Assembly (NCBI RefSeq): GCF_036014115.1 | Contig: NZ_CP107913.1 | Span: 5,582,001-5,646,000, forward strand | DNA: 64,000 nucleotides | Origin: Streptomyces sp. NBC_00448 | Lineage (GTDB): Bacteria > Actinomycetota > Actinomycetes > Streptomycetales > Streptomycetaceae | Direction of reading: 5' to 3' | Program-made: the position numbers and the translations under genes | Part shown: one piece after another, positions 34,118 through 44,340 of the stretch | Numbering within the stretch: the stretch's first letter is position 1 | Layout: each line of letters begins with the position of its first letter | The notes under the pieces: model-generated | Told to the model about the DNA's origin: nothing | Databases searched by the model: none | What the model saw: the letters and a program-made list of their open reading frames with translations, nothing else

Positions 34118-34139
34118 GACCGGCCCGCAGGGGCCGGTC
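34118..34139 (+). terminator. Terminator after cysS
   Basis: GACCGGCCC (34118-34126) and GGGCCGGTC (34131-34139) form a perfect 9-bp stem with the loop GCAG. Confidence 0.65.
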
Positions 34140-34236
34140 TTCCAGGGGTTGGCCTCCGGGGTCGGCCTCCGGTGTTCACCGGCTCGCGGGACCCGTGGAG
34201 CTTTGCAGCGTTCGACCGAAGAAGTGAGAGTGTCCC

Positions 34237-35199
34237 ATGGCCGGGAACAGCCAGCGCAGGAACCGCCGTACGTCCAACAAGAAGGGCGCCACGGTCGGCA
34301 GTGGCGGGCAGCGCCGCAAGGCCCTCGAGGGCAAGGGCCCCACGCCGCCGGCCGAGGTGCGCAAGGGGCACAAGAAGAACCGGGTCGCCAACGCGCAGGC
34401 CCGCAGGACCGTGTCGTCGCAGTCCCGCCGGCCGTCGGGCCGCGGTGCCAAGTCGACCTCGGAGATGGTGGTCGGGCGCAACCCGGTGGTCGAGGCGCTG
34501 CGCGCCGACATCCCCGCGACGGCCGTCTACGTCCAGCAGTACATCGAGAACGACGACCGGGTGCGCGAGGCCGTGACGCTCGCCACTGACCGCGGGGTGC
34601 CGCTGCTGGAGGCGCCGCGGCCGGAGCTCGACCGGATCACCGCGGGGCTGAACCACCAGGGGCTGGTGCTCCAGATCCCGCCCTACGAGTACGCCCACCC
34701 CGAGGACCTGGTGGCGGCCGCCGCCGGCCGCGGCGAGGACCCGCTGATCGTGGCGCTCGACGGCGTCACCGACCCGCGCAACCTCGGCGCCGTGGTGCGC
34801 TCGGTCGCCGCGTTCGGCGGGCACGGCGTGGTGGTGCCCGAGCGGCGCGCGGCGGGTATGACCGCGGGCGCCTGGAAGACCTCCGCGGGCACCGCCGCCC
34901 GGGTGCCGGTGGCCCGTGCCACCAACCTCACCCGCACCCTTGAGGCGTACCAGAAGGCCGGGCTGACCGTGGTCGGGCTGGCCGCCGACGGGGAGTTGGA
35001 GCTCCAGGACCTGGAGCTGCTGGACGGCCCGGTGGTCGTGGTCGCCGGCAGCGAGGGCAAGGGGCTGTCCCGGCTGGTCGGCGAGACGTGCGACGTGCGG
35101 GTGCGGATTCCGATGCCGGGCGGCGCCGAGTCGCTCAACGCGGGTGTCGCGGCCGGCGTGGTGCTGTACGAGGCGTCCCGCCGCCGCGCGTCACGCTGA
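34237..35199 (+). CDS. rlmB: 23S rRNA (guanosine-2'-O)-methyltransferase RlmB
   Basis: The 320-residue SPOUT methyltransferase has a basic N-terminal extension of about 75 residues, a L30e-like domain starting EMVVGRNPVVEALRA, and the knotted catalytic domain with LDGVTDPRNLGAVVRSVAAFG, VVPERRAAGMT, VAGSEGKGLSRLV and IPMPGGAESLNAGVAA. It methylates G2251-type positions in 23S rRNA. It follows cysS as in many actinobacteria. A stem-loop lies 70 bp downstream. Confidence 0.95.
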   Translation: MAGNSQRRNRRTSNKKGATVGSGGQRRKALEGKGPTPPAEVRKGHKKNRVANAQARRTVSSQSRRPSGRGAKSTSEMVVGRNPVVEALRADIPATAVYVQQYIENDDRVREAVTLATDRGVPLLEAPRPELDRITAGLNHQGLVLQIPPYEYAHPEDLVAAAAGRGEDPLIVALDGVTDPRNLGAVVRSVAAFGGHGVVVPERRAAGMTAGAWKTSAGTAARVPVARATNLTRTLEAYQKAGLTVVGLAADGELELQDLELLDGPVVVVAGSEGKGLSRLVGETCDVRVRIPMPGGAESLNAGVAAGVVLYEASRRRASR

Positions 35200-35267
35200 C
35201 GCCGCGAGGGGAGTACGGGGTGTACGGGGTGCCAGCGAGGTGCGGGGTGCTGCGGGGTGTCAGGGGT

Positions 35268-35300
35268 GTAAGGGCTGCCGCCCAGGTGCGGCGCCCTTAC
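35268..35300 (+). terminator. Terminator after rlmB
   Basis: GTAAGGGC-t-GCCGC (35268-35281) pairs with GCGGC-GCCCTTAC (35288-35300) with one bulged T, between the convergent rlmB and sulfotransferase genes. Confidence 0.6.
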
Positions 35301-35335
35301 CGGCCGGGCGAGCCCGGGAGCGGCCCACCCGGTTC

Positions 35336-36160
35336 CTAGCAGGGGTACTCCCACTTGCGGGTGATCGCGCGCAGTGGCTCCGGAACGTCCTCCGGGCTCG
35401 GCAGCGGGCGCGGTGCCTGGACCCGCCCCGACTTGATCTTGTCGCTCCAGTCGCCCATCGCGACCTGGAACGGGCCGTGGTCCTGGCGCCCGTAACGCAC
35501 CATCTTCGGCGTCCAGTCGACGCCCAGGAACGTACACAGCCGGCGGCACTCCGCCTCGGGGTCGGCGGTCAGGTCCTCGTAGCGGACGGTGAGGCCGTCG
35601 AGCGCGCCGCGGGCGGCGTCGACCTGCTCGACGTAGCGCCGGATGTGCCGGACCGTCCAGTCGATGCCCTTGTCCGGCCGGGAGTCCATCTGGGAGGCGA
35701 CCACCGAGGCGGGGTGGCGCAGCAGGAAGATGAACCGGGCCCGGGGCCAGGCCTCGTGCAGCCGCTGCCACTGGTCGGCGTTGCCCGGCGTCTTGTCGAC
35801 GATGACCTTCTTCTCGCTGCGCACCAGCTCGCGGTGGAGCACCCGGTCCCACAGCAGGTGCTCCAACTCCCGCTGGTCCAGGTCGAGCAGGCCCATCGCC
35901 TTCTCGGTGTAGGGCTCGGAGTAGGTCAGGGTGAGGGTGCGCAGGTGCATCTCGTGCGGGGCGCGGACGTCGGGATGGCTGTTGAGCAGCACCCGCAGCA
36001 GCGTGGAGCCTGAGCGGATCGAGGAGATGACGAACACCGGGTCGGGCACCAGGCGGGTCGCCTCGGGCCCGAGCACCGGGGGAGGCGCGGTGATCACCCG
36101 CCGGGCCTTGAGGCGGACCCGCCGGGCGAGCCGGCGCACTCGGGGGTCGTGCAGGATCAT
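35336..36160 (-). CDS. Sulfotransferase-family protein
   Basis: This 274-residue protein has the PAPS 5'-phosphosulfate-binding loop VISSIRSGSTLLRVLLNSHP (residues about 43-62), VDKTPGNADQWQRLHEAWP and the 3'-phosphate motif RFIFLLRHPASVVASQMDSR, with a C-terminal WEYP. It transfers sulfate from PAPS to an unknown hydroxyl or amine acceptor. No signal peptide is present. It is convergent with rlmB and divergent from the DoxX gene, and I see no adjacent biosynthetic genes. Confidence 0.85.
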   Translation of the reverse strand: MILHDPRVRRLARRVRLKARRVITAPPPVLGPEATRLVPDPVFVISSIRSGSTLLRVLLNSHPDVRAPHEMHLRTLTLTYSEPYTEKAMGLLDLDQRELEHLLWDRVLHRELVRSEKKVIVDKTPGNADQWQRLHEAWPRARFIFLLRHPASVVASQMDSRPDKGIDWTVRHIRRYVEQVDAARGALDGLTVRYEDLTADPEAECRRLCTFLGVDWTPKMVRYGRQDHGPFQVAMGDWSDKIKSGRVQAPRPLPSPEDVPEPLRAITRKWEYPC

Positions 36161-36391
36161 CGCACCGCTCCTGGACCGGGACTTGGGCTGTCCACCGCAT
36201 CCTGCTGGCGGTTTCTTGGTGCCGCCTTGGTGACACCATGGGAGGGAGATGAGATTTCGGTGAGATCCGCTGACGGGTGGAACGGATCGGCCGGTTCCTC
36301 CCTCAGGGTCTGACGGCCCGACGGGTCCGCGGCGCGGGTGGTCTGACGGGGGACCGTCAGGCAGTGTCCTAAACGACCGTCACTCGGTTAG

Positions 36392-37999
36392 ATGAGTGTG
36401 GACACCAGAACACCCCGCACCTCCACGGGGGGAGGGGCGCCCGGGTTTGATGAGCGCGTGATGACCATGGCACGGGTGCCGAGCGATCCCGCCCAGGTCA
36501 TCGTCAACCACGCGAGTTTCCGGGTGCAGCTCGGCGCCGCCTCGACCCGCGCCCTCGGCGTCACGGACACGGTACGGATGCCGTCCGCGCGTCGCGGCAA
36601 GCCCGTTGTGTGGTCCGGCCACACCTCGCCCGAGTTGACGCAGGCGGTGCGCCGGCAGGCCGGCGCCGCGGCCGGTCCGAGGAGCGCCGGAGCCGCGACG
36701 CAGGTGCTGCCGCGGATCGACGACACGTCCGTACTGCCTGCCGCGGTTCCCACGGTGATCGGCCAACGCGCCCCCTTCGACGAGCCGTTGATCGGCACGA
36801 GCGGTCGCGGCTACGACGACGACGGCTACGACGACCGCGACGGGCCCGACGGCGACGACCGCGGCCGCGCGCGCGGGCGCCGCAGCGACGCGGTCAGGCA
36901 CGCGTACTACCCGCACCGGCGGATGAACCTCGGCATCGTGCTGCTGCCGCTGCGGGTCTTCCTCGGCTTCGTGTCGATCTACGCGGGCATGGGCAAGCTG
37001 TGCGACCGGGTCTACTTCGACGGCGGCCACCGCGGCTCGATGGTCAAGTGGCTCTCCTCGCTGCACCCTTGGGGCGCCGCCGAGCCGCTGCGCGACGCCG
37101 CGCTCAACCACCCGGTGGGCGCGGGCCTGTCCATCGCCTTCCTGCAGGTCGTGGTGGGCGTGCTCACCGTCTTCGGCCTCTGGCAGCGGATCGCCGCGGC
37201 GTTCGGTGCCGCCGTGTCGATCGCCCTGCTGGTCACGGTGAGTTGGCGGACCGTCCCGGTCTACGACGCGCCCGACTTCATCTACCTGGCCGCCTGGAGC
37301 CCGCTGGTGATCGCCGGCGCCCCGGTCTACTCGATCGACGGCCACCTCGCGAGCGACGCCTGGCGCCGGCTCGGCCCCCGCGTCACCCTGTGGGACCTGC
37401 GCCGCCGCGTGCTGCGCAGGGGCACCGTGCTCGCCTCGGTCACCATCGGCCTGACGCTGCTGGTCGGTTCGGTGCTGGGCGCGGCCGTCCGCGCCAGCAG
37501 CACGGAGCACGGCCACTCCGGCCCCGCGTCGACTCCCGTGAACAATCTGCCCGGTTCGCCGCTGCCCGAGGTCTCCGGCGGTGACAGCGACGGGGGTTCG
37601 ACCGGTGCCTCGGCCGACCCGACGCGGTCGTCCGGCGCCGGCAAGCACGGGAAGGGCGGCGGCGAGGGGGCGCAGCCCGGCGCGGAGCCGAGCCACACGC
37701 ACTCGTCGGCCGGCAGCACCACGCCGCAGAGCACCCACACCACCATCGGTACGGGAGGCGGCTCCACGGGGTCCGGCACCGGCACCGGGTCCGGGTCCGG
37801 CGGCTCGTCCGGGGGCTCCTCCGGCAGTTCCCCGGTGACGCACGCGCCGCCGCCCGCCGAGACGCAGGCTCCGCCGCCGCCCGCACCGCCGGCGAAGCCC
37901 TCGCAGGGCGCGATCGGCGGGCTGCTCGGCAGCGGGCCGCTGCTGGGTCTCTCGGCGGGGCCCGTGGGCCACTCGGAAGCTCCGCAGAACATGGCCTGA
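36392..37999 (+). CDS. DoxX-domain membrane protein with Gly/Ser/Pro-rich tail
   Basis: The 535-residue protein has a disordered N-terminal part (about 170 residues, Arg/Asp-rich near the membrane), then a DoxX membrane core: LGIVLLPLRVFLGFVSIYAGMGKL, LSIAFLQVVVGVLTVFGLW, FGAAVSIALLVTV and FIYLAAWSPLVI, then another TM near residue 365. The C-terminus is a long Gly/Ser/Thr-rich and Pro-rich linker. DoxX proteins act in redox or sulfur metabolism. The start is ATG 36392; there is little ribosome-binding site upstream. A strong terminator follows. Confidence 0.82.
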   Translation: MSVDTRTPRTSTGGGAPGFDERVMTMARVPSDPAQVIVNHASFRVQLGAASTRALGVTDTVRMPSARRGKPVVWSGHTSPELTQAVRRQAGAAAGPRSAGAATQVLPRIDDTSVLPAAVPTVIGQRAPFDEPLIGTSGRGYDDDGYDDRDGPDGDDRGRARGRRSDAVRHAYYPHRRMNLGIVLLPLRVFLGFVSIYAGMGKLCDRVYFDGGHRGSMVKWLSSLHPWGAAEPLRDAALNHPVGAGLSIAFLQVVVGVLTVFGLWQRIAAAFGAAVSIALLVTVSWRTVPVYDAPDFIYLAAWSPLVIAGAPVYSIDGHLASDAWRRLGPRVTLWDLRRRVLRRGTVLASVTIGLTLLVGSVLGAAVRASSTEHGHSGPASTPVNNLPGSPLPEVSGGDSDGGSTGASADPTRSSGAGKHGKGGGEGAQPGAEPSHTHSSAGSTTPQSTHTTIGTGGGSTGSGTGTGSGSGGSSGGSSGSSPVTHAPPPAETQAPPPPAPPAKPSQGAIGGLLGSGPLLGLSAGPVGHSEAPQNMA

Positions 38000-38012
38000 C
38001 CGTCTGGACACC

Positions 38013-38051
38013 GCGCAGGGGCGCCCCCTTTGGAAGGGGGCGCCCCTGCGC
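38013..38051 (+). terminator. Terminator after the DoxX gene
   Basis: GCGCAGGGGCGCCCCCTT (38013-38030) and AAGGGGGCGCCCCTGCGC (38034-38051) are a perfect 18-bp stem with a 3-nt loop. Confidence 0.85.
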
Positions 38052-38228
38052 GTTCGTTCTGCCTGCCGCGAGGGGGGAGAGACGGCCTGGGCCGGGGCCG
38101 CGGAACGGGCCCTGAGGGCGGCTCCCGGGGCGCGGGGCTCCGGGATGGCCGTGGGAGGGCCCTGACGCGGTCCTGACGCGGCTCTGGGAAGGGCCCCTGG
38201 GGCGATCCCGTGGCACGGCGCCAGGACA

Positions 38229-39014
38229 TCACCCCTGGTGCGAACCCAGCTCCTTGGCGGCCTCGTTGAGGTCCTTGGCGGTGTCGATGGCCCGCCAGTA
38301 CGCGCCGTGGGGGATCGGGAACCCGGCGAGCCGGCGTTCGCGGGCGAGCCGGGGGAAGGTCGTCCGCTCGTGGTCCCCGAGGTCGGGCAGCATCGCGGTG
38401 AACTCGGGCGCGAAGACGTACACGCCGGCGTTGATCAGGTAAGGCGACGGGGGTGCCTCGATGAAGTCCAGCACCTGCCCGAACTCGTTGGTCTCCACGG
38501 CGCCCCAGGGGATACGGGGGCGGGCCAGCGCGAGTGTCGCGACGGCGCCGCGCTCCTCGTGGAACTCGGCCATCTCGTGCAGCGGGAAGCGGGTCCAGAT
38601 GTCGCCGTTGGTGGCGTACCAGGGCTCGTCGGGGCGGGGCAGCGAGGCGGCCGCGTACTTCAACCCGCCGCCGCGGCCCAGCGGCTCGCGTTCGATGACG
38701 GTGGTGACGTTGAGCGGGAGTGGGGTCCCGTCCAGCCACTCCTGCAGCACCTCGGCGAGGTGGCCGCAGGAGATCACGGCGTCCGTGACGCCTTCCGCGG
38801 CCAGCCAGGCCAGTTGATGGCCGATGATCGGCGTCCCGGTGCCGGGGATCTCCACCATCGGCTTGGGCCGGTCGTCGGTGTACGGCCGCAGCCGTGACCC
38901 CTGGCCGCCGGCGAGCAGTACCGCCTGGGTGACCGGGGTGGAAGCTCCGCCACCGGTGTCCCGGGCGGCGGTGGATGAGGCGGTGGTACGGGGTCGTTGG
39001 TCGGCGCGCTTCAT
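38229..39014 (-). CDS. NDP-sugar nucleotidyltransferase (mannose-1-phosphate guanylyltransferase-like)
   Basis: The 261-residue enzyme has the GxGxRLxP nucleotide-binding signature AVLLAGGQGSRLRPYTDDRPKPM (residues about 30-53), GHQLAWLAAEGVTDAVIS, and NGDIWTRFP with the metal-binding Asp. It would convert a sugar-1-phosphate to an NDP-sugar, feeding glycan synthesis. Start ATG 39014 is preceded by TAGGGT on the minus strand seven bases upstream, a leaderless-type promoter; a GTG three codons earlier is less likely. It lacks the C-terminal left-handed helix of the pyrophosphorylases. Confidence 0.85.
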   Translation of the reverse strand: MKRADQRPRTTASSTAARDTGGGASTPVTQAVLLAGGQGSRLRPYTDDRPKPMVEIPGTGTPIIGHQLAWLAAEGVTDAVISCGHLAEVLQEWLDGTPLPLNVTTVIEREPLGRGGGLKYAAASLPRPDEPWYATNGDIWTRFPLHEMAEFHEERGAVATLALARPRIPWGAVETNEFGQVLDFIEAPPSPYLINAGVYVFAPEFTAMLPDLGDHERTTFPRLARERRLAGFPIPHGAYWRAIDTAKDLNEAAKELGSHQG

Positions 39015-39100
39015 GGAGCGCACCCTATGCGACGAGGGGCGTACGGCCCGTGTGGTGCGGGCCGTACGCCTGTCCGCGTGCCGTCAGGGCGGGGGACCGT

Positions 39101-39511
39101 TCAGCCGACGGACGCCACGCCCGTCGCGAACGAGGTGTCGCAGACCGGCCGCGACCACGCCTGGGCGCGGTGGGCGGCACCGTCGTACTTGGCGACGGCC
39201 GCGCGGCCCAGCGAGCGGGCGATGTCGACGCAGTAGCGGGCCAGGCTGGGCTGCTTGGCCATGGCCACCTGGAGGTCGGTCAGGGCAGCGCCCGGGTCCT
39301 TCTCCTGGAGTTCGGCCAGCAGCTTCTGGCGCAGCGCCTCCTGGGGCGCGAGGGCCGCTTGCTTCTTCGACGACGCCGCGGTCAGCACCTGCCCGTCCGA
39401 GGACGAACCGGCCCACGGCACGCGGGTGACGGCGAGCGTCCCCGACAGCACGAGGACGACCGGAAGAACGAGCGCGAATGTCTTGCCGAGACGGCGAGCT
39501 ACCTGGTTCAC
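39101..39511 (-). CDS. Secreted or membrane-anchored protein, unknown
   Basis: The 136-residue protein starts with a basic N-terminus and a hydrophobic segment (FALVLPVVLVLSGTLAV) that is a signal anchor, followed by a mostly helical extracytoplasmic part with two Cys (YCVDIARSLG and PVCDTSF). The GTG start at 39511 is preceded six bases upstream on the minus strand by TACGAT, so it is probably leaderless. It lies between the nucleotidyltransferase and msiK genes in the same direction. No family is recognised. Confidence 0.65.
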   Translation of the reverse strand: MNQVARRLGKTFALVLPVVLVLSGTLAVTRVPWAGSSSDGQVLTAASSKKQAALAPQEALRQKLLAELQEKDPGAALTDLQVAMAKQPSLARYCVDIARSLGRAAVAKYDGAAHRAQAWSRPVCDTSFATGVASVG

Positions 39512-39693
39512 GCATCGGATCGTAGCGACTGGTGATGATTTGGCGACATTTAGTCACTCTGACGAGGGAGGTGAAACAGGGCAGGCGCAGTCACCGTGTT
39601 GACGAACCCACCCGAAAGGCCGGATTTGCGGATTTATGTCGGGTGGTGGGGCGGGCCGGGTGAACGGTGCCGAGTGGAGCGGGCACGCGCATA

Positions 39694-39740
39694 CGGCGGC
39701 GGGCCGGTACGTCCGTCCTGGACGTACCGGCCCGCCGCCG
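39694..39740 (-). terminator. Strong terminator after msiK
   Basis: The 21-nt arms 39694-39714 and 39720-39740 are perfect reverse complements (they begin CGGCGGCGGGCC...) with a 5-nt loop, just past the 3' end of the ABC ATPase gene. Confidence 0.85.
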
Positions 39741-39763
39741 TGTCGCTCGTGTCAGCGCTGGTG

Positions 39764-39787
39764 TCAGTCGCTGAGGCGCTCGGTCGT

Positions 39788-39806
<19 letters not shown>
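39764..39806. repeat. Tandem duplication of the msiK 3' end
   Basis: The 19-bp TCAGTCGCTGAGGCGCTCG occurs at 39764-39782 and again at 39788-39806, a 24-bp period. The second copy is the true C-terminus and stop of the gene; the first lies just downstream. Confidence 0.75.
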
Positions 39807-40903
<1,097 letters not shown>

Positions 40904-41119
40904 GACTGTTCACAGTCCCTTCACCGGCAGGAACGTGCCGGACGATCCGAGTAAAGGAAGCTTCCGGAGTAGCTCCGGAGGTGTTCCGCGAAATCGAACA
41001 GCCCGCCTCACCAGCGGGCTCACCGTGACGCTACCTGCCGATTTCCGTCTTGTCACCAGCCCCAGGGGCAAGATTTTCGCCACACCCCCACACCCCTGGC
41101 CCGGTACACTGGCCCCCGC

Positions 41120-41193
41120 GCCTCCTTAGCTCAGTTGGCCAGAGCGACGCTCTTGTAAAGCGTAGGTCGTCGGTTCGAACCCGACAGGGGGCT
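41120..41193 (+). tRNA. tRNA-Thr (TGT anticodon)
   Basis: The acceptor arm GCCTCCT (41120-41126) pairs with AGGGGGC (41186-41192) allowing G-T; the D arm contains AGCTCAGTTGGCCAGAGC; the anticodon loop CTTGTAA is held by ACGCT/AGCGT and reads TGT; the T arm is GTCGGTTCGAACCCGAC. The discriminator T41193 is followed by an encoded CCA (41194-41196). Confidence 0.96.
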
Positions 41194-41371
41194 CCAGATT
41201 TGTCCCTTTTGCGGCTTTCCCGGCGGCGGGCCGCCGCCGCGAGGGGTGCCGATGGCCGGCGGTGACGAGGCGGCCGCGGGCCGCGGGCCGCTTCGCTGGA
41301 CGGGTCGACCGCGTGGGGATCGTATGCGGACCGTCGAGACCGAGACCGGGACCGAGTGAGCGCAGCATGGG

Positions 41372-41410
41372 CTGCCCGCTGCCCGCTGCCCGCTGCCCGC
41401 TGCCCGCTGC
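41372..41410. repeat. 7-bp tandem repeat CTGCCCG
   Basis: Five and a half copies of CTGCCCG lie in the stretch between the tRNA and the next gene (41197-41739), which otherwise holds nothing I can support. Confidence 0.85.
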
Positions 41411-41739
41411 GGTGGGACGGCGGTGCGGTGGTGCCTGCGGTGCCGGTGGGTGTCCGGCCCGGGCCGGGCGGTAGGGGCAATGTGATCGGTCGGGCTGCTG
41501 TCGGGGTCGAGGGTGGGGCCGGTCGGGCTGGGAAAAGGCCGGGCCCGTCGAATGAGCGCTTTGTTCGGTCCTCGCACTGGGCGTCCCTGTATCTGCCTGT
41601 ATGACGCGGCAACGGATCTGGGCCGTTCGGGGGGGAGTTGTCGACCTACCGTTTTCCCGTAACCGCCCGCCGGCCGGTTTGCGAGGGAGCTGCCGTCGGG
41701 GAACACCCCTCTGTTCCACATGAGTTGAGGAGAAAACTG

Positions 41740-42276
41740 GTGTCATCGCCTTGCAGCCCCGAGTTCGCCCCCGTGGGCGATGTGGGTACGGCCCTCATGA
41801 TGATCGACTCCCGACTCAAGGCCGTTCATGGCAACAGGATCGGGGTCGACCCTGAACAGCAGCTCCTGATCGACCAGTTCACCGCGTCGATGAGCCCCAA
41901 GGAAGCCGATGCCGTGCTGGACGGCGCCTGCACGCTCGTCTACATGTTCATGCGGTGGCTGCAGGCGGCCTACGACGACCACGGCAAGGACGTCATCGAA
42001 CACGTGGTGCCCGACCTCGTGGGCACGATGCGCAAGATGCCCAAGAGCGTCCGCCCGGAGACGATCCCCACCATGGCCGGCCTGGTGATCGCCGCGGCCA
42101 CCGGCCTGGGCCCCGGCCTGTGGCGCAAGCAGTACGGCTACTGGACCGAGAACGAGATGACCCCGCTGGAAGCCACCGCCTTCCTCCTCGCGGAGCACAT
42201 CAACCAGCTCACCGAAGACCCCGAGTTCGCCACCCGCCTGATCGGCGACGCCCTGGCCGGCGTGGACATGGACTGA
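41740..42276 (+). CDS. Conserved-looking hypothetical protein
   Basis: This 178-residue soluble, mostly helical protein (for example DQFTASMSPKEADAVLDG, WLQAAYDDHGKDVIEHV, TPLEATAFLLAEHINQLTED) has no recognised domain. I chose GTG 41740, with GAGGAG about 8 nt upstream; longer in-frame starts exist to 41638. Codon usage is normal for the genome. It stands between the tRNA-Thr and a lipoprotein gene. Function is unknown. Confidence 0.65.
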   Translation: MSSPCSPEFAPVGDVGTALMMIDSRLKAVHGNRIGVDPEQQLLIDQFTASMSPKEADAVLDGACTLVYMFMRWLQAAYDDHGKDVIEHVVPDLVGTMRKMPKSVRPETIPTMAGLVIAAATGLGPGLWRKQYGYWTENEMTPLEATAFLLAEHINQLTEDPEFATRLIGDALAGVDMD

Positions 42277-42526
42277 CGTCGCGGCCGCGCCGGGCCGGCT
42301 GCGACGTCCACGGTCCGGCCTGCCCGCCGCGGCGCCCTTGCTGGGCGCTGACCGCTGACCGTTGACCGCCAACTGTTGCCGCCGCCTACGACGACCGGCC
42401 TCGTGCCTGCGAGCACCGGAAGTTCCGGCCCGAAGTACCGAAGTACCGAAGTACCGAGTCTGCCTATGCTGTTGAAGCCTCTCAGGGGGCTCTCTTTCTT
42501 GATCGGCGAGGCCATGGGGGTTCGGG

Positions 42527-43501
42527 ATGCGGGTCGGGCTGTCGCGTTGGCGGGTGGCGGTCACCGCCGTGCTGGTGGCCGCGGTGGTCGCGGCGTGCGG
42601 GGGCGGGGGCGGGGGGAGCAAGGACGATCCGACGCCGACCCCCGATCCGCCGGTGTCCCTCAAGCTGCAAGCGCTCGACACCTACGCGCGGGGCACCGAC
42701 GGTCTGCTGGCCCTTTCGATGCACACCAACGGAGCGCACCCCCCGAAGGTGAAGGTCGCGCTGCGGTTCGACGTTCCGGCCGGCAAGTCGCTGAAGACCC
42801 GGTACGAGCCGGTGGGGTCCACCGGCTGGGACGGCTGGCCCACCCTGAAGCTCGCCAGATCCGCGGGACCCGAGGCCGGGCTCGACACTCTGACCGGCAG
42901 CTACACCGTACCCATCAAGGACGAGGACATCTGGCGCCTCTACCTCAACCCGCAGTACGGGCCGTCCGGCGCGGACGACGCCGTGGCCGTGCACGCGACG
43001 CTCAGCTCGGCCGGCCGCACCCTGGCGAGCGACAGCGTGAAGGCGCCGCTCGCGGCCCTCACCGTCGCCGCGCTCGACGTGAAAGGCACCACGCTGCACC
43101 GCGACGGGCGCTGGACCGAGGCGACGTATGCCGTCCACAACGTGTCCACCCGGGACATCGCGCAGGTGGACGCGGGGCTCAGCATCTCCCCGTGCAGCGC
43201 GGACGACGTCGTCAGCTGCGACCCGACCGGCGCCGATGCGGCCGATGACTTCACCATGCAGCAGGACGACGGCCACCGGTGGGTCGCGGTGACGCGGTCC
43301 GCCAACGCGGTCGGCCATGTGCTGAGCACGTCGCTCAAGGCGGGTGCCAGCGCGCGGGTCCGCGTCCGGGTCGCCGCGGCGGCCGGACTCGGCAAGGACG
43401 TGACGCGGGTCGACATCAGCCTCGCGGCCGGTGGGAAGATGCCCGGCGCGAAGACCTCCTCCTACGACTCCGCCGCCCGGACGTTCGACATCGCCCGGTA
43501 G
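42527..43501 (+). CDS. Secreted lipoprotein, unknown
   Basis: The 324-residue protein has a basic N-terminus, a hydrophobic segment and the lipobox VVAAC (Cys about residue 24) followed by a Gly-rich and Pro/Thr spacer. The body looks beta-rich (two Ig-like stretches), with SISPCSADDVVSCDP as a possible disulfide loop. It would be anchored outside the membrane. No family is recognised. The 250 bp before it contain three tandem CGAAGTAC units at about 42433-42455. Confidence 0.7.
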   Translation: MRVGLSRWRVAVTAVLVAAVVAACGGGGGGSKDDPTPTPDPPVSLKLQALDTYARGTDGLLALSMHTNGAHPPKVKVALRFDVPAGKSLKTRYEPVGSTGWDGWPTLKLARSAGPEAGLDTLTGSYTVPIKDEDIWRLYLNPQYGPSGADDAVAVHATLSSAGRTLASDSVKAPLAALTVAALDVKGTTLHRDGRWTEATYAVHNVSTRDIAQVDAGLSISPCSADDVVSCDPTGADAADDFTMQQDDGHRWVAVTRSANAVGHVLSTSLKAGASARVRVRVAAAAGLGKDVTRVDISLAAGGKMPGAKTSSYDSAARTFDIAR

Positions 43502-43821
43502 CGCTGACGGCGCCGCAGTCTTTGAGGCGCGCCGCCGACGACGCGCAGGGCGCCCACGGCGCAGCGCGCCACGCTCGGCCGTACCGCCGGCGGTCCGGCC
43601 GGCCGTATCGGACCGCCGGCACCGCTGGCCGTATCGCCGGTCCGGGGACTTCCGCGACGTTCACCGACTTCCGCGGACGAGGGCCGCCATGTCCGGCAAG
43701 GGCCCGACGAGCGCCATGAACATCGGTGTCCGGATGCCCGCGCCGGGCTTCGGCGTCTACCAGAGCATGCCCGGGAGGCCGCCTGGCCGTACCTCGCCCG
43801 GGTCCGGAGCGAGGCGCTCCG

Positions 43822-43840
43822 CATTGAATCCCGTTCAATG
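43822..43840. promoter_or_regulatory. Inverted repeat upstream of the alpha-mannosidase promoter
   Basis: CATTGAA (43822-43828), 5 bp, TTCAATG (43834-43840) is a perfect 7-bp inverted repeat placed 22 bp before the -35 of the next promoter, a likely operator (possibly for the ROK regulator at 47578). Confidence 0.5.
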
Positions 43841-43862
43841 ACGGAGGGGTTCGTAAAACGTA

Positions 43863-43892
43863 TTGACAAACTCGGCGGGCGGTTCGTAGGTT
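43863..43892 (+). promoter_or_regulatory. Housekeeping-type promoter for the alpha-mannosidase gene
   Basis: TTGACA (43863-43868), 18 bp, TAGGTT (43887-43892). A GTTCGAAC palindrome (43890-43897) overlaps the -10. The start codon is 450 bp downstream, giving a long leader. Confidence 0.65.
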
Positions 43893-43938
43893 CGAACGGC
43901 ACTACACCGACACCTGCCGTGCGGAGGACCTGATCGCC

Positions 43939-43977
43939 ATGACCTGGCGCCAGGACGGCTGGTGGTCGACGCCGTAA
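43939..43977 (+). other. Possible leader peptide with three Trp codons
   Basis: A 12-codon frame beginning ATG 43939 reads MTWRQDGWWSTP. It lies in the leader 46 bp after the -10, with GGAGGA 10 nt before it. A sensing role is possible but unproven; it could be fortuitous. Confidence 0.3.
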
Positions 43978-44340
43978 GAACCCGACCGCTGCGCCCTGCC
44001 GCGCAGCGCCGATGGGAGCGTGCAACCACGTTGACCACCGACACCCGGCGGGCGCTCGTCGTCCGCAGCGGCTGGGCCGGTCGTCATCCCCTGGTGAGCC
44101 GCGGCGGGTTCGTCCCGTCGCCCAAGGGGCACGAATCGACCGTCCGGAATGTTCGTCATATGCGGAACGACGAAAATGTCCCGGTCGCCGAGGGTGGACC
44201 ACGTGCCGGACGTACGCTGCCCGTTCCCCCGTAGACGTCAAAGGTCGAACCCCATCTGTGAGCGCCCGGACCCGGGCGCCGCAACCGGTCTCTGACCGGC
44301 ACCCCGCCCTGTCGAGCCCAGCTATCAGGAGACCGTCCTC

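Noticed and set aside
41366..41410. CTGCCCG repeats near the tRNA considered as an att site
   Set aside because: No integrase or duplicated tRNA 3' end is found nearby, so no integrated element is supported.
43689..43841. A short plus-strand frame containing NIGVRMPAPGFGVYQS
   Set aside because: It slightly resembles the start of a luciferase-like oxidoreductase but is only about 50 codons with no continuation; likely chance.
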